Source: JANWXR01 sp964608265
Lineage (GTDB): Bacteria; Chloroflexota; Anaerolineae; Anaerolineales; UBA6663
Length of the DNA stretch: 64,000 nucleotides
Reading direction: 5' to 3'
Assembly (NCBI GenBank): GCA_964608265.1
Contig: CAZSNP010000016.1
Coordinates: 14,664 to 78,663, forward strand
Below are positions 33,373 to 42,900 of this stretch, piece by piece. The position numbers and the translations under genes are program-made. The notes beneath the pieces were generated by a model. It saw nothing but the letters and a program-made list of their open reading frames with translations. It was not told the DNA's origin and searched no databases. How positions within the stretch are numbered: position 1 is the stretch's first letter; every line of letters starts with the position of its first letter.

Positions 33373-34317
33373 TCAAATCCCCGGCTGCACCAGCTTCTTC
33401 AGCTTCATCCCGATCTCGCGCCATTGAATCCTGCTCAGCCCCATGCGCTGCCGGATGCGGTCATAGTCCATCCCGGCCCGCGCATCGCGCACCATGCACG
33501 TCCAGCGGCACATCTCAAAAGAGATGTGTTTGTCGAGGCCGGCGGCCACGGTCACATCTTCCAGCAGGTATTCGAGGCGGCGGGGCGAATACGGGAACAC
33601 CTTCTGTTCCGGCGCATATTCGGCGACGTAGGCATTGTAGACGTTGATCCAACTCGTCTCGAGCCGCAGCTTGCGCTCCTTGTACCGATTGCGCGTTTCG
33701 TTGTAGCGCACCCACAGCACCGGCTCCGCGGGGTTGGAGAGATCAATGTGGTTGAGTTCGAGGTTGAGGCACTCACTCTTTTTGATCCCGGTTTGCAACA
33801 GGAGCGAGAGGAGCAGATACGGGCGGATGTCGGGCTTTTCCGCGCGTGCCCACAGGCTCTGGGCCGCCGTGCGCGCGGTCTCGACCTCGGCCTCGGTGAG
33901 GAAGGCGGGCAGGGGGCTGATGACGGTTTGCTGCACGATGGGGAGCGCCGGGTCGCCGGGCAGCACGCCCGCGGCCTCGAGCCAGCGGAAGAACGCCTTG
34001 AGGGAGGTGACGCGCCGGGCGTAGGTTTTCGGGCTGCGGCCCAGTGCCCGTTGCTGCTCGAGCCACTTCTCCAAGTCGCGCGTGGTGATCTGGTTCAGCC
34101 CGCGTCCCCCGCCGAGGAAGGCGGCGAAGAGATTCAGGTCACCGCCAAACGATTTGACCGTGTTCTCGCGCGCGCCCTCACGCCGCATGTGCGCGCACCA
34201 GGCTAGGATGGCGGCCTTCAATGACGAGGCGTCGTGCAGCGCGCTTACGGGGCGTTGTTTGGCGGGCGGCGAGGCTTCAGCGGTCGGCACGCTGAAGAGC
34301 GGCAGTTGCTCGATCAT
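33373..34317 (-). CDS. Tyrosine-recombinase-like protein lacking catalytic residues
   Basis: 314 residues with the two-domain fold of XerC/phage integrases. An N-terminal SAM-like core-binding domain (about 33-115; LKAAILAWCAHMRREGARENTVKSF, KTYARRVTSLKAFFRWL) precedes a C-terminal catalytic-like domain (about 135-310). The catalytic set is largely gone. TGIKKSE has Lys179 for Arg I; the HxxR box is EMCR (His to Glu268, Arg271 kept); the second His is Trp272; the LGH box is MGL; and no Tyr follows at the usual distance. It cannot be a normal strand-transfer enzyme and is better viewed as a DNA-binding or structural relative. The start is the ATG at 34317 (a GTG precedes it). It stands alone with its own terminator. 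Confidence 0.85.
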   Translation of the reverse strand: MIEQLPLFSVPTAEASPPAKQRPVSALHDASSLKAAILAWCAHMRREGARENTVKSFGGDLNLFAAFLGGGRGLNQITTRDLEKWLEQQRALGRSPKTYARRVTSLKAFFRWLEAAGVLPGDPALPIVQQTVISPLPAFLTEAEVETARTAAQSLWARAEKPDIRPYLLLSLLLQTGIKKSECLNLELNHIDLSNPAEPVLWVRYNETRNRYKERKLRLETSWINVYNAYVAEYAPEQKVFPYSPRRLEYLLEDVTVAAGLDKHISFEMCRWTCMVRDARAGMDYDRIRQRMGLSRIQWREIGMKLKKLVQPGI

Positions 34318-34451
34318 CACGCCGCTACTGTAGTCTGAATCGAAAAGAATGCAAATGAAGCCGGACGCGAGCGCGGATTTCGTTGGCCCTTATCTCCGGG
34401 CCTCGCTCCGCCCCGCTCGGCATGCCACCACCCAGAATGCACCCGCGGGCG

Positions 34452-37400
34452 TCAGGCCTGGGCTTTGGCGTATACGCCGTTGGTCGGCGTGTGCACAGGC
34501 AGGACGACGTTGAAGGTGCTGCCCTTGCCCGGTTCGCTCGTCAACCAGATGCGACCACCGTGCGCCTCGACCAGGGCCTTGGCCACCGACAGACCGACGC
34601 CCGTATCCCCTAGCCCGGCGATGAGAGGCGCATCGGCGCGATAGTGGCGGCTGAAGACGCGCGGTTGATCTTCGGGGGCGACGCCGCCGCCGGTGTCCTT
34701 CACGGCGATGAGGAGGCCCGAACCGCCGGCGCCGGCTTCGTTGTGCACCTTGAGCATCACCTCGCCCTCCACCCCGGAGGCGTTGCCGGCGTTGCTGAGC
34801 AGGTGGGTGAAGATCTGCCGCAGCGCGTCGCGGTCGGCGCTGACGGCCGGCAGGTTGTCGGCGACATCGAGCCGCAGGTTGATGCCCTTCTCGCGGAACT
34901 GCGCGCCGCAACTGAGGATGGCATCCTCGACGATATCGAAGATGTCGAGGCTCTCGGGCACCAGTTGCAGCGTGCCGGCATCGATATCCGTCACGCGGAT
35001 GAGGTCGTTGAGCAGGGCCTCCATGCGCTCGCACGAGGCCTTGATGCGCTCCATGAACTTGCGCTGCAACACGCCCAGGATGCCGACCGACTCGCCGAGC
35101 AGCAAATCCGAATAACCGACGATGGCGGCCAGCGGCTGGCGCAACTCCTGCGACAGCGAGATGATGATCTCCATCGAGGCTTCAGGCAGGAAGGGTCGCG
35201 AGGCCTCCGCCGCCGAGCCGGACGGCGCAGTGAGGGAGGCCTGCATAAGTTGCAGTTGCTGTTCCTTGTCGGCCAGGTCTTTCTGTACCAGGGTGAGGGC
35301 GTGCGTTTGATTGGAAAGCTCGGCCAGCGCCGCCATGGCGTCGGTCAATTCGCGTTCCTTGGTCGCCAACTGCGTCTGCGAGGTGCGCAGGGCCGCTTGC
35401 ACCTCGGCCAATTGCGCGCGCGCGGCTTGCGCCTCGGCTGTGCCGGCCTGGGCCTCCGCCAGTTGCTGATCCTTGCGCGCCAGCGCCGCCTGGGCCTCCG
35501 CGAACTGCGCCCGCATCGTTTCGAATTGCGCCTGCAACCCGGCCAGCTGCGTCATCTGTGCAGCGGCGGCCAGGGCAGCGGCGAGTTCGCCCTCTTTGGT
35601 TGCGAGCAGGGCCCGGGTCTGAGCGAGTTCGGCGTGAGCGGCTTGCAAGCGCGCCTCGGCCTCGGAGGTGGCGCTGCCTTTCCCGGTCAGCCGCTCGATC
35701 TCGAGCCGGGCCTGCTCCAGGTCAGCCCGCAAGCCCTGTTCCTGTTGCACCACAAAATCGTAATCGAGCTGAAGGGTATCGGCGTGAGCTTGCTGAGCTT
35801 CGAGCTTTTCGCGCAGTTCGGTGATTTCGACTTCGAGGGCGGCGCGCGCCTCGGCCAGCGGCTTGGTCTTCTCTTTGACCTCGGAGTGCGCCGCGGCCAA
35901 TTCCTGTTGGGCGCGCTCGTACCGTTCGCGCCACTCGGCGGCGGCCTGACGTTCCGTATCGAGCCAGTTGGCCCGCAACTGCGTCACTTCGCTTTCGAGC
36001 TGAGTTCGCTGCGTCGTGACCTCGGCCAGTTCGAAGCGAAGCGTCGCCATCTGTTGCGTCAGGGATTCGACCTGGGTGCGCCACTCGGCCGCCTGCGCCT
36101 CGTCGGCCTGCATCAGCGAGCGCAGTTGCTCCAGCTCATCCTCCAGCTCGGCCCGCCGCGCTTCGGCGGAGCGCAACGCGGCCTGCACCCGCTCGATCTC
36201 GGCGGATTGCGTGCTGAAGGCCGAGGCGTTGGCGCGGAACGGCTCGAGTTCCGAGCGGAACTCATTGCGCTGGCGTTCGGCCTCAGCCAGGCGGTCGTTG
36301 AGGCGCTCGATCTCGGCCTGCTGCGCCTCCAAATCCTGACGCTGCGTTTCCAGTTCGAACTCGGCCGTCTCGAGTTTCTCGCGCAGGTCGTCATCGGTTG
36401 CAGTGGCGGCAGCAGCGGCGGCGGCGACCGGCATCGCCGGCATCTCCAGCCGCAGCTGCTGAATGTCCTGATTCAGCCGCAGCGCTTCCGAGCGCGCATC
36501 CTCCAGCGCGATCCGGAGTTGATCGGCTTCGAGGCGGGCGGTGCGCCGCGCATCCTCGGCGGTCGCGGCCTGAGCCTGAACTTTATCGAGGCTGCGCTGC
36601 ATGCGGTTGAGTTTGCCGTCGCTGCTCAGCACATCGGCCAGCGGGTCGCGGAAGGCAGACAGCAATTGCTCGTCGTCGGCTGTCCAGTCTTTGCGCGTCC
36701 CGCCCGGCAGGCCCATCACCAGCAGCGCGCTCACGAGTTTGTCGTTCAGCCGCAGCGGCAGGACGAGCGTCGGCCCGGTTTGCCCGAGGTTGACGGCGTT
36801 GGTGATGCGCCGCACCTCGGCGGCGTGCTGCTCGGGCGCGATGCGAGTGGGGCTGGGGGCCTCGAGCGCGGCCCGCAAGCGCGGCAGGTCGTTGATCGGC
36901 AGCGGCGCGCCGGGCAGGTGTTGCTCCCTGACCCGATGAAAGGCGTTTTGAACCGCGCTCGCGCCCAACTCATCCGGCGGCGCAATCAACATACACAGAT
37001 CGGCGCCACTGGCGTGGGCGACGGCCTCGGTGACCCGCCCGGCTAATTCCTCGGCGTTGGCGGCGGTGTTGAGGCCGGACAGCGCGGCGATCACTTTCGG
37101 ATCGAGGCGCGCCCGGGTCTCGGTCGGCGCGCTGGGGGCGGCCGGCGCGGTCAGCGGCGTGGCCTGGGTTACGGTGGCCGACGGTTGCGCGTTGACCCGG
37201 CGATAGACGAGCGCCGCGAAGAGCGGCATCGCAATGAGTTCGAGATAGCGAACCGCAAACGGGAACTGCGCCTCGGGTTCGAATTTCAGCGAGTGAAAGA
37301 CGTAACCGGGCAGCAGCACCACCAGCACGGCCAGCCCGAGGGGCCAGTTGTCCCGGCGGCGAACGGCGATCAACAATCCACCGGCTACGATGAATACGAT

Positions 37401-37901
37401 ATGGGCGAGGAGCCAGCCGCTCTCCCACACGTTATTGGGGTTGGTGTAATACCCGAGGCCGCGATAATCGTTGTTGGCCCAGGCCAGCGCGCTGACCACT
37501 CCGACGGTGAGTGTCAGCAGGCTCAGCCCGAACAAGAGCAGAATATCCGCCCAGCGATCGGCCTGAGGAAAGGCGGCGATCCACACGATCAGCAGCAGGG
37601 CCAGGGCGCTGGCCGTGCGCACGAGCACCGGACTGACGAGGGCGCTGTCGAGTTGCAGCGCTCCTCCCCAGCCCAATAAATCCAGCACGAAAGGCGGGAG
37701 CAGCGCGGCGAGGGCAAGCAGAAACAATCCGATCGCGGCGAACGCCAGACGGGCGCTCACCCAGTTGCGGTCGCGCCACCAGCCGCTGAGGGCGATGGCC
37801 GAGGCCATGCCCAGGACAAAAATCAGGGCGTAGTGATAGAGAAGGCTGAGGGGGAATTCGCCGATCTCGGCGAGGAGGGTAGTCAGGGCTTCAGCCGACA
37901 T
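34452..37901 (-). CDS. Membrane sensor histidine-kinase-like protein with Gln in the H-box
   Basis: 1149 residues. About seven TMs (15-245) form an uncharacterised membrane sensor. A GAF-like domain (about 265-425) follows, then a very long Ala/Glu/Gln coiled coil (about 430-895). The HisKA region reads SLSQELRQPLAAIVGYSDLL, with Gln918 where the phospho-acceptor His normally sits (LSHELR). The ATPase domain looks intact: N-box THLLSNAGNAS, G1 VKDTGGGV, G2 GDTGVGLSVAKALVEAHGG. So ATP binding is likely but autophosphorylation on His is not. It has a TATAAT promoter with a 35-nt leader and is divergent from the ECF sigma gene. It may act as a conformational or allosteric partner for another kinase. 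Confidence 0.9.
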   Translation of the reverse strand: MSAEALTTLLAEIGEFPLSLLYHYALIFVLGMASAIALSGWWRDRNWVSARLAFAAIGLFLLALAALLPPFVLDLLGWGGALQLDSALVSPVLVRTASALALLLIVWIAAFPQADRWADILLLFGLSLLTLTVGVVSALAWANNDYRGLGYYTNPNNVWESGWLLAHIVFIVAGGLLIAVRRRDNWPLGLAVLVVLLPGYVFHSLKFEPEAQFPFAVRYLELIAMPLFAALVYRRVNAQPSATVTQATPLTAPAAPSAPTETRARLDPKVIAALSGLNTAANAEELAGRVTEAVAHASGADLCMLIAPPDELGASAVQNAFHRVREQHLPGAPLPINDLPRLRAALEAPSPTRIAPEQHAAEVRRITNAVNLGQTGPTLVLPLRLNDKLVSALLVMGLPGGTRKDWTADDEQLLSAFRDPLADVLSSDGKLNRMQRSLDKVQAQAATAEDARRTARLEADQLRIALEDARSEALRLNQDIQQLRLEMPAMPVAAAAAAATATDDDLREKLETAEFELETQRQDLEAQQAEIERLNDRLAEAERQRNEFRSELEPFRANASAFSTQSAEIERVQAALRSAEARRAELEDELEQLRSLMQADEAQAAEWRTQVESLTQQMATLRFELAEVTTQRTQLESEVTQLRANWLDTERQAAAEWRERYERAQQELAAAHSEVKEKTKPLAEARAALEVEITELREKLEAQQAHADTLQLDYDFVVQQEQGLRADLEQARLEIERLTGKGSATSEAEARLQAAHAELAQTRALLATKEGELAAALAAAAQMTQLAGLQAQFETMRAQFAEAQAALARKDQQLAEAQAGTAEAQAARAQLAEVQAALRTSQTQLATKERELTDAMAALAELSNQTHALTLVQKDLADKEQQLQLMQASLTAPSGSAAEASRPFLPEASMEIIISLSQELRQPLAAIVGYSDLLLGESVGILGVLQRKFMERIKASCERMEALLNDLIRVTDIDAGTLQLVPESLDIFDIVEDAILSCGAQFREKGINLRLDVADNLPAVSADRDALRQIFTHLLSNAGNASGVEGEVMLKVHNEAGAGGSGLLIAVKDTGGGVAPEDQPRVFSRHYRADAPLIAGLGDTGVGLSVAKALVEAHGGRIWLTSEPGKGSTFNVVLPVHTPTNGVYAKAQA

Positions 37902-37936
37902 ACGGTTTGCATACGCCGAATCGAAAATCCGTGCGG

Positions 37937-37942
37937 ATTATA
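37937..37942 (-). promoter_or_regulatory. -10 box of the kinase-like gene
   Basis: TATAAT on the minus strand (37942-37937), 35 bp upstream of the ATG at 37901. No clear -35. It shares the 216-bp divergent region with the ECF sigma operon promoter. Confidence 0.5.
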
Positions 37943-38081
37943 GCACACGGTTTAAGGATGATTTGAGCGTGCAAGAGTCATGCGCGTCGCCCGATCTGGT
38001 TCGGCGCGAAGTTGCGGCTGAGGTAAAATCCCGCCCGCAGTCCAGGCGTAAGGGTGCCTTAATCTTTGTATGCCACCCTGT

Positions 38082-38112
38082 TTGAGTGAACATAGTCTGG
38101 AGCGTGTATAAA
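38082..38112 (+). promoter_or_regulatory. Promoter abutting the ECF sigma start codon (leaderless candidate)
   Basis: TATAAA (38107-38112) ends 5 nt before the ATG at 38118; TTGAGT (38082-38087) lies 19 bp upstream as a poor -35. No Shine-Dalgarno sequence is present, so the mRNA may start at the ATG. This could also be the sigma factor's own autoregulated promoter. Confidence 0.45.
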
Positions 38113-38117
38113 CTCCG

Positions 38118-38717
38118 ATGAGTGCCGACAGGCCCCCGGCCGAACTTGACCAATGGATCCGACGCGGCTCAGCCGGCGAAGAGCCGGCCTGCGCGGCGCT
38201 GTTCGATCATTACTATCCGCAGGTCTTTCGGCTGTCGTTGGGCCTCCTCAACGATTGGCACGACGCCGAGGAAGTTGCGCAGGACACGTTCGTGTACGCG
38301 CTGAAGAACCTGGCCCGCTACGACGCCACCCGCTCAGCCTTCCGCACGTGGCTGTTCACCATCGCCCTGAGCCGCTGCCGCAACAAGCGCCGGCGCAAGT
38401 TCTTCGAGCTGCTGCCGCTTGAGTCGCTGGCCGCCGACAGCGTGCCGGTGCCGCGCGAAGTCGAGTCAGCCCTCGACCGGCGCGGCCTGAAGCGACAAAT
38501 GTGGCAGGCCCTGCAGGCGCTCTCGCCCCAGTTGCGCGAGGCCGTTGTGCTGCGGTATCTCGGCGAGATGCGCTTCAAGGAAGTCGGCGAGGCGTTGGGC
38601 TGCAACCCGAAGACGGCCGAATCGCGCGCGCGGTTGGGCGTGGCGGCGATCCGCAAACACCTCCGCAGCAGCAGCCTGGGGTGGGAGACGGCCCTGAGCG
38701 AAATGGCGGCCTGGTAA
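38118..38717 (+). CDS. ECF-family RNA polymerase sigma factor
   Basis: 199 residues. Sigma-2 is seen in LFDHYYPQVFRLSLGLLNDWHDAEEVAQDTFVYALKNLARYD and AFRTWLFTIALSRCRNKRRR; sigma-4 in LSPQLREAVVLRYLGEMRFKEVGEALGCNPKTAESRARLGVAAIRKHL. No sigma-3, as expected for ECF factors. The next gene, 4 bp downstream, encodes a one-TM protein that may restrain it. RsuA/RluB and Agl23-NHL genes follow closely, so the sigma may control surface glycosylation. Confidence 0.95.
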   Translation: MSADRPPAELDQWIRRGSAGEEPACAALFDHYYPQVFRLSLGLLNDWHDAEEVAQDTFVYALKNLARYDATRSAFRTWLFTIALSRCRNKRRRKFFELLPLESLAADSVPVPREVESALDRRGLKRQMWQALQALSPQLREAVVLRYLGEMRFKEVGEALGCNPKTAESRARLGVAAIRKHLRSSSLGWETALSEMAAW

Positions 38718-38721
38718 ACAA

Positions 38722-39090
38722 ATGAGCTTGCAATCCGACGACCCAACCCTCCGCGTCCTGGCGAGCGCGGTGAACGACATCCACATTCCGGCGCGAGCGG
38801 CCTGGCTCACCGTTCGGGCGACGATGCGAGCGGCAGTCATTCCGGCCCCGCGGCGTTTTGCGCTTCGCTCGGTGATGGCGAGCGTGAGCGCCATCGCTGC
38901 CTTCTTCGTTTTTTCGCAGGCCAGCCTCATCAACGCGCTGGCCGACCCGACGGTGACCGCCGGCTTTGTGCCCGCGCCGCAGGTCGCACTCAGCACGCCG
39001 GTTGCCAGTGTTGCGCAGCCCGCCGCCACGATGACGCCCCAGCCGGGCACCAATGTGGCCCCGATCCCGTTGCCGCCCGATCGCAGCTAA
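38722..39090 (+). CDS. One-TM protein, possible ECF anti-sigma partner
   Basis: 122 residues. A cytoplasmic N-terminal part of about 45 residues (DPTLRVLASAVNDIHIPARAAWLTVRATMRAA) is followed by a TM near 50-72 and an outside tail rich in Pro/Thr/Ala. Position (4 bp after the sigma stop) and topology fit an anti-sigma factor. However, it lacks the HxxxCxxC zinc motif of ZAS anti-sigmas and is shorter than usual. I recognise no family, so the assignment rests on context. Confidence 0.7.
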   Translation: MSLQSDDPTLRVLASAVNDIHIPARAAWLTVRATMRAAVIPAPRRFALRSVMASVSAIAAFFVFSQASLINALADPTVTAGFVPAPQVALSTPVASVAQPAATMTPQPGTNVAPIPLPPDRS

Positions 39091-39094
39091 TCAC

Positions 39095-39907
39095 ATGGAA
39101 GAACGTCTGCAGAAACTCCTCGCGCAGGCGGGCCACGGCTCGCGCCGGGCGTGCGAGGACCTCATCACGCAGGGCCGCGTGCGCGTCAACGGCGAGCGCG
39201 CCATCCTGGGGCAGAAGGCTGACCCGGCGCGCGACACCATCACCCTCGACGGCGAGCGATTGGCCGCGCCCGGCAAGTTGATATACATTCTGCTCCACAA
39301 GCCGCGCGGCGTCGTCTCGTCGCTCGAGGCGCAGGGCGAGCGAAAGACGGTGGTGGATTTGGTGCCCGAACACATCCGCCGCAACGCGCGGTTGTACCCG
39401 GTCGGGCGGCTTGATCTCGACAGCGAGGGTGTGATCGTGCTGACGAACGATGGCGACCTGACCAACACCCTCACCCATCCCCGTTACGGCGTGGAGAAGG
39501 AATACCGCGTTTTGGTGAAAGGCCAGCCGGATGGCGAACGATTGGACGCGTGGCGGCGCGGCGTCGTCATCGAGAACCGCGAGACCGGTGAGCGCTACCG
39601 CAGCCGGCCGGCGAAGGTGCGCCGCGAGGAATCAGGCGCCCGCGAGACCACCTGGTTGCGTGTGATCGTGAAGGAAGGCAGGAAGCACGAGCTGCGCGAT
39701 ATCGGCCTGACCCTCGGGCTGCCGGTTGAACGCCTCATCCGGGTGCGGCTCGGTTCGCTGGAGCTGGGTGAGTTGCGGGCGCGTGAGTGGCGGGAACTTA
39801 CCCCCACCGAAGTGCGGGCGCTCAAGCGCGAGGGCAGCCAAGGCGACAAGGGCAACGCGGGACCACGACGAAACTCGCCGGGCAAGGCCCAGCGTCCCGG
39901 ACGGTGA
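39095..39907 (+). CDS. RsuA/RluB family 16S/23S rRNA pseudouridine synthase
   Basis: 270 residues. An S4 RNA-binding domain at the N-terminus (MEERLQKLLAQAGHGSRRACEDLITQGRVRVNG) precedes the catalytic domain with the family motif YPVGRLDLDSEGVIVLTNDGDL, whose first Asp after GRL is the catalytic one. YGVEKEYRVLVKG and VKEGRKHELRDIGLTLGLPVERLIRVRLG follow, the latter being a slight variant of the usual GRNRQVRRM. It forms pseudouridine at one site of large or small rRNA. The start is MEERLQ at 39095, 4 bp after the preceding gene; the last 30 residues are basic and disordered. Confidence 0.92.
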   Translation: MEERLQKLLAQAGHGSRRACEDLITQGRVRVNGERAILGQKADPARDTITLDGERLAAPGKLIYILLHKPRGVVSSLEAQGERKTVVDLVPEHIRRNARLYPVGRLDLDSEGVIVLTNDGDLTNTLTHPRYGVEKEYRVLVKGQPDGERLDAWRRGVVIENRETGERYRSRPAKVRREESGARETTWLRVIVKEGRKHELRDIGLTLGLPVERLIRVRLGSLELGELRAREWRELTPTEVRALKREGSQGDKGNAGPRRNSPGKAQRPGR

Positions 39908-39925
39908 ACGATCCTGGAGTTGAGA

Positions 39926-42900
39926 ATGACGACAGCAACCTTTGACGACGACAAGACCTCAGTGCTCGACCGCCCGGCGTGGAGCGTGTTGGCGCTGGAT
40001 TGGGAGAAGGCGCTCTACGCGGTGCTCATCATCGCCGCCTTCGTCACGCGCTTCTACGATGTCGGCGCGCGGGTGATGAGCCACGACGAGAGCCTGCACA
40101 CGCAATACTCGTGGTACCTGTACAAGAACGGCAACTATCAACACTCGCCGATGATGCACGGGCCGCTCAAATTCCATCTGACGGCCTTCACCTACTGGCT
40201 CCTGGGCGACGACGACTTCACCTCGCGCCTCGCCACCTCGCTGATGGGCGTGGCGGCGGTCGGGTTGTGTTACTTCTTCCGCAAGTGGCTGGGCCGAACC
40301 GGCGCGCTGGTCGCCGCGCTGCTGCTGCTTATCTCACCATACCAGCTCTACTACGCCCGCTACATCCGCGATGAGCCGTACGTGATGGTGTGGGGGATGC
40401 TGATTGCGTTGATGATCTTCAACTACATGGAGAGCCGCGCCCCCAGGTTCCTCTACGGGCTGGCCGCCGTCAGCGCCTTGTTCTACGCGACGATGGAGAG
40501 TTCCTTCATCTATGTCGCCATCGCGATGTTCTTCCTCGGGCTGTACTTCCTATATGAGCTTTTGGTGCTGCAATGGCCCCGGCCCGAGATGCGCACGGCC
40601 TTTTGGGGGTTGATGGCGGTCGCCGGGGTGCTGGCAGCCGTCGGCGTCGGCCTGTTCTTCATGCGCGACCGATTGGGCATCTCGCCGCTGGATGGAGGGC
40701 AGGTTCAGGCGCCGGCCGAGCCGGGGCGGCTGACGCCGGAAGGCGGCCCGATCTCGGCGATGGAGGGTTACGCCGATCTGGCCTGGCTGGGCGCCCTCAT
40801 CGCCGGGGCCTTCGCGTTGTGGGTCGTCGTGCGCGCCTTCGGGCAGGAACGCTTCCGCCAATTCGCGGCCATTGACCTCATCGCCGTGCTGGGCCTGTTT
40901 GTGCTGCCGCAACTGGCTGCGCTGCCGGTGCGCGGGCTGGGCTTCAACCCGGTCAATTACAACCCGCCGCCGATGACGGGATTTGATGTCGGGGCGTTCT
41001 TCACCTCGGATGCCGGTGTGACGGTGCTGGTGACGGTGGTGCTCGTGATCGTTTCGCTCGGCCTGGGGGCGCTGTGGAATCTGCGCGTCTTCCTCATCTG
41101 CGCGGCGATCTTCTACGGCATCTACATCCCGCTCTTCACGACCTTCTTCACCAACGGCGCGGGCCTGGCCACCGGCATGATCGGCTCGCTCGGCTACTGG
41201 CTCGAGCAGCACGGCGTGCGGCGCGGCAGCCAGCCCTGGTATTACTACGCCGTCATCAACCTGCCGCTGTACGAATTCCTGCCGGCCCTCGGGGCGTTGT
41301 TCGCCGGCGGCCTCGGCCTCTATCGCTTGTTCAATCGGCCGCCGGTCGCGGCACCGGCGGATGAGGCTCAAACGGGGCCAAAGTTCCCGGCGTTGCTGTA
41401 CATCGGCTGGTGGAGCGTACTGGCCTTCGGGGCGTTCAGCGTTGCCGGTGAAAAAATGCCGTGGCTGACGACGCACATCTGTCTGCCGCTGATCTTGCTC
41501 AGCGGCTGGGCCATCGGGCAAGTGATCGACTCAATCAACTGGAGTCACTTCCGCGAGCAACGGGCCTGGATCGTGGCCCTGCTCCTGCCGCTCACCCTCG
41601 TCGCCATCCTCGGGGGCATCGGGCAGTTGCTCGGCAACGGCGCGCCGCTGACGGGCGAACGCTCGGAGATTCAGACCGCCGCTGCCATCGGCGGCTTTGT
41701 GGCGGCGTTGGTTGTGGTCGTCATCGGCGTGGCCGGGCTGTATCGCTGGGGCGCGCCGTTGGGTTGGGGCAACGTGGCCCGCCTGGCCACGCTGACGGTC
41801 TTCGGGCTGCTCGCCCTCGTCACCGCCCGCACCGCCTACATCGCCACCTTCATCAACTACGATTACGCCAACGAGTTCCTCGTCTACGCTCACGGCGCGC
41901 GCGGCGTCAAGACGGTGATGGATCAGATCGAGGACATCTCCGAGCGCACCACCGATGGCCTCGGCCTGCGCGTGGCCTACGACTCGCCGGTGGCCTGGCC
42001 GATGACGTGGTACATGCGCAACTACAAAAATCAGGTTTTCTACGGCGACACGCCCAGCCGCGCGCAACTGCAGGACGTGCCCGTCGTCATCGCCAGCGAC
42101 AAAAACGCCAGCCGGGTCGAGACCTTGCTGGGCGACAGCTACTACAAGTTCGACTACATCCGCATGGTCTGGCCGATGCAGGATTACTTCCCGACCGACA
42201 AATCCATCGGCGAACGCATCTTGACCAGCCTCGGCGACGCGCGGATGCGGCAGGCGCTGTGGAACATCTGGTGGGCCCGCGATTACACGCTGTATCAGGA
42301 GTTGACGGCTGAAACGAACCCGGGCCGGTCGTTCGAACTGGCGCAGTGGCCGATGGCCGACCGGATGAAGATGTACGTCCGCAAAGACATCGCCGCGCAG
42401 ATCTGGAGCTTCGGCGTCGGCCCGACGCAGCTGGCCGTCGAAGTGGAGAAGGATCCGTACCTCGAGGCGCGCCAGACCATCGCCGCGAACTTCATCTTCG
42501 GGGTGCAGGGGCAGGGCGACGGCCAGTTCAACGCGCCGCGCGGCATCGCCATCGGCCCCGATGGCTCGGTGTATGTCGCCGATACCTTCAATCACCGGAT
42601 TCAGAAGTATGATGCCGAAGGTCAATTTGTCCTGGCCTTTGGCCGCTTCGGTGATCTTTCCAAGGGGACGGGCAGCGAGGGCGGCACGTTCAACGAGCCG
42701 TGGGGCATCGGCGTGGGGCCGGATGGCTCGGTGTACGTCGCCGATACGTGGAACTATCGCGTGCAGAAGTTCGACGCGGAGGGCCGCTTCGTGCGGATGT
42801 GGGGCAAGTTCGGTCAGGACGGCGCCTTTGACTCGTTCTACGGCCCGCGCGACATCGCCGTGGATGCGCAGGGCAACGTGTATGTGACCGACACCGGCAA

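Noticed and set aside
33100..33427. Short open frames of 84-101 codons in the 33.1-33.4 kb gap
   Set aside because: They lie in the palindromic element and the terminator and resemble no protein.
34644..37046. Plus-strand open frame of 800 codons, Leu/Gln/Arg-rich
   Set aside because: Antisense to the coiled-coil of the kinase-like protein; the repeats reflect the heptads of the real gene.
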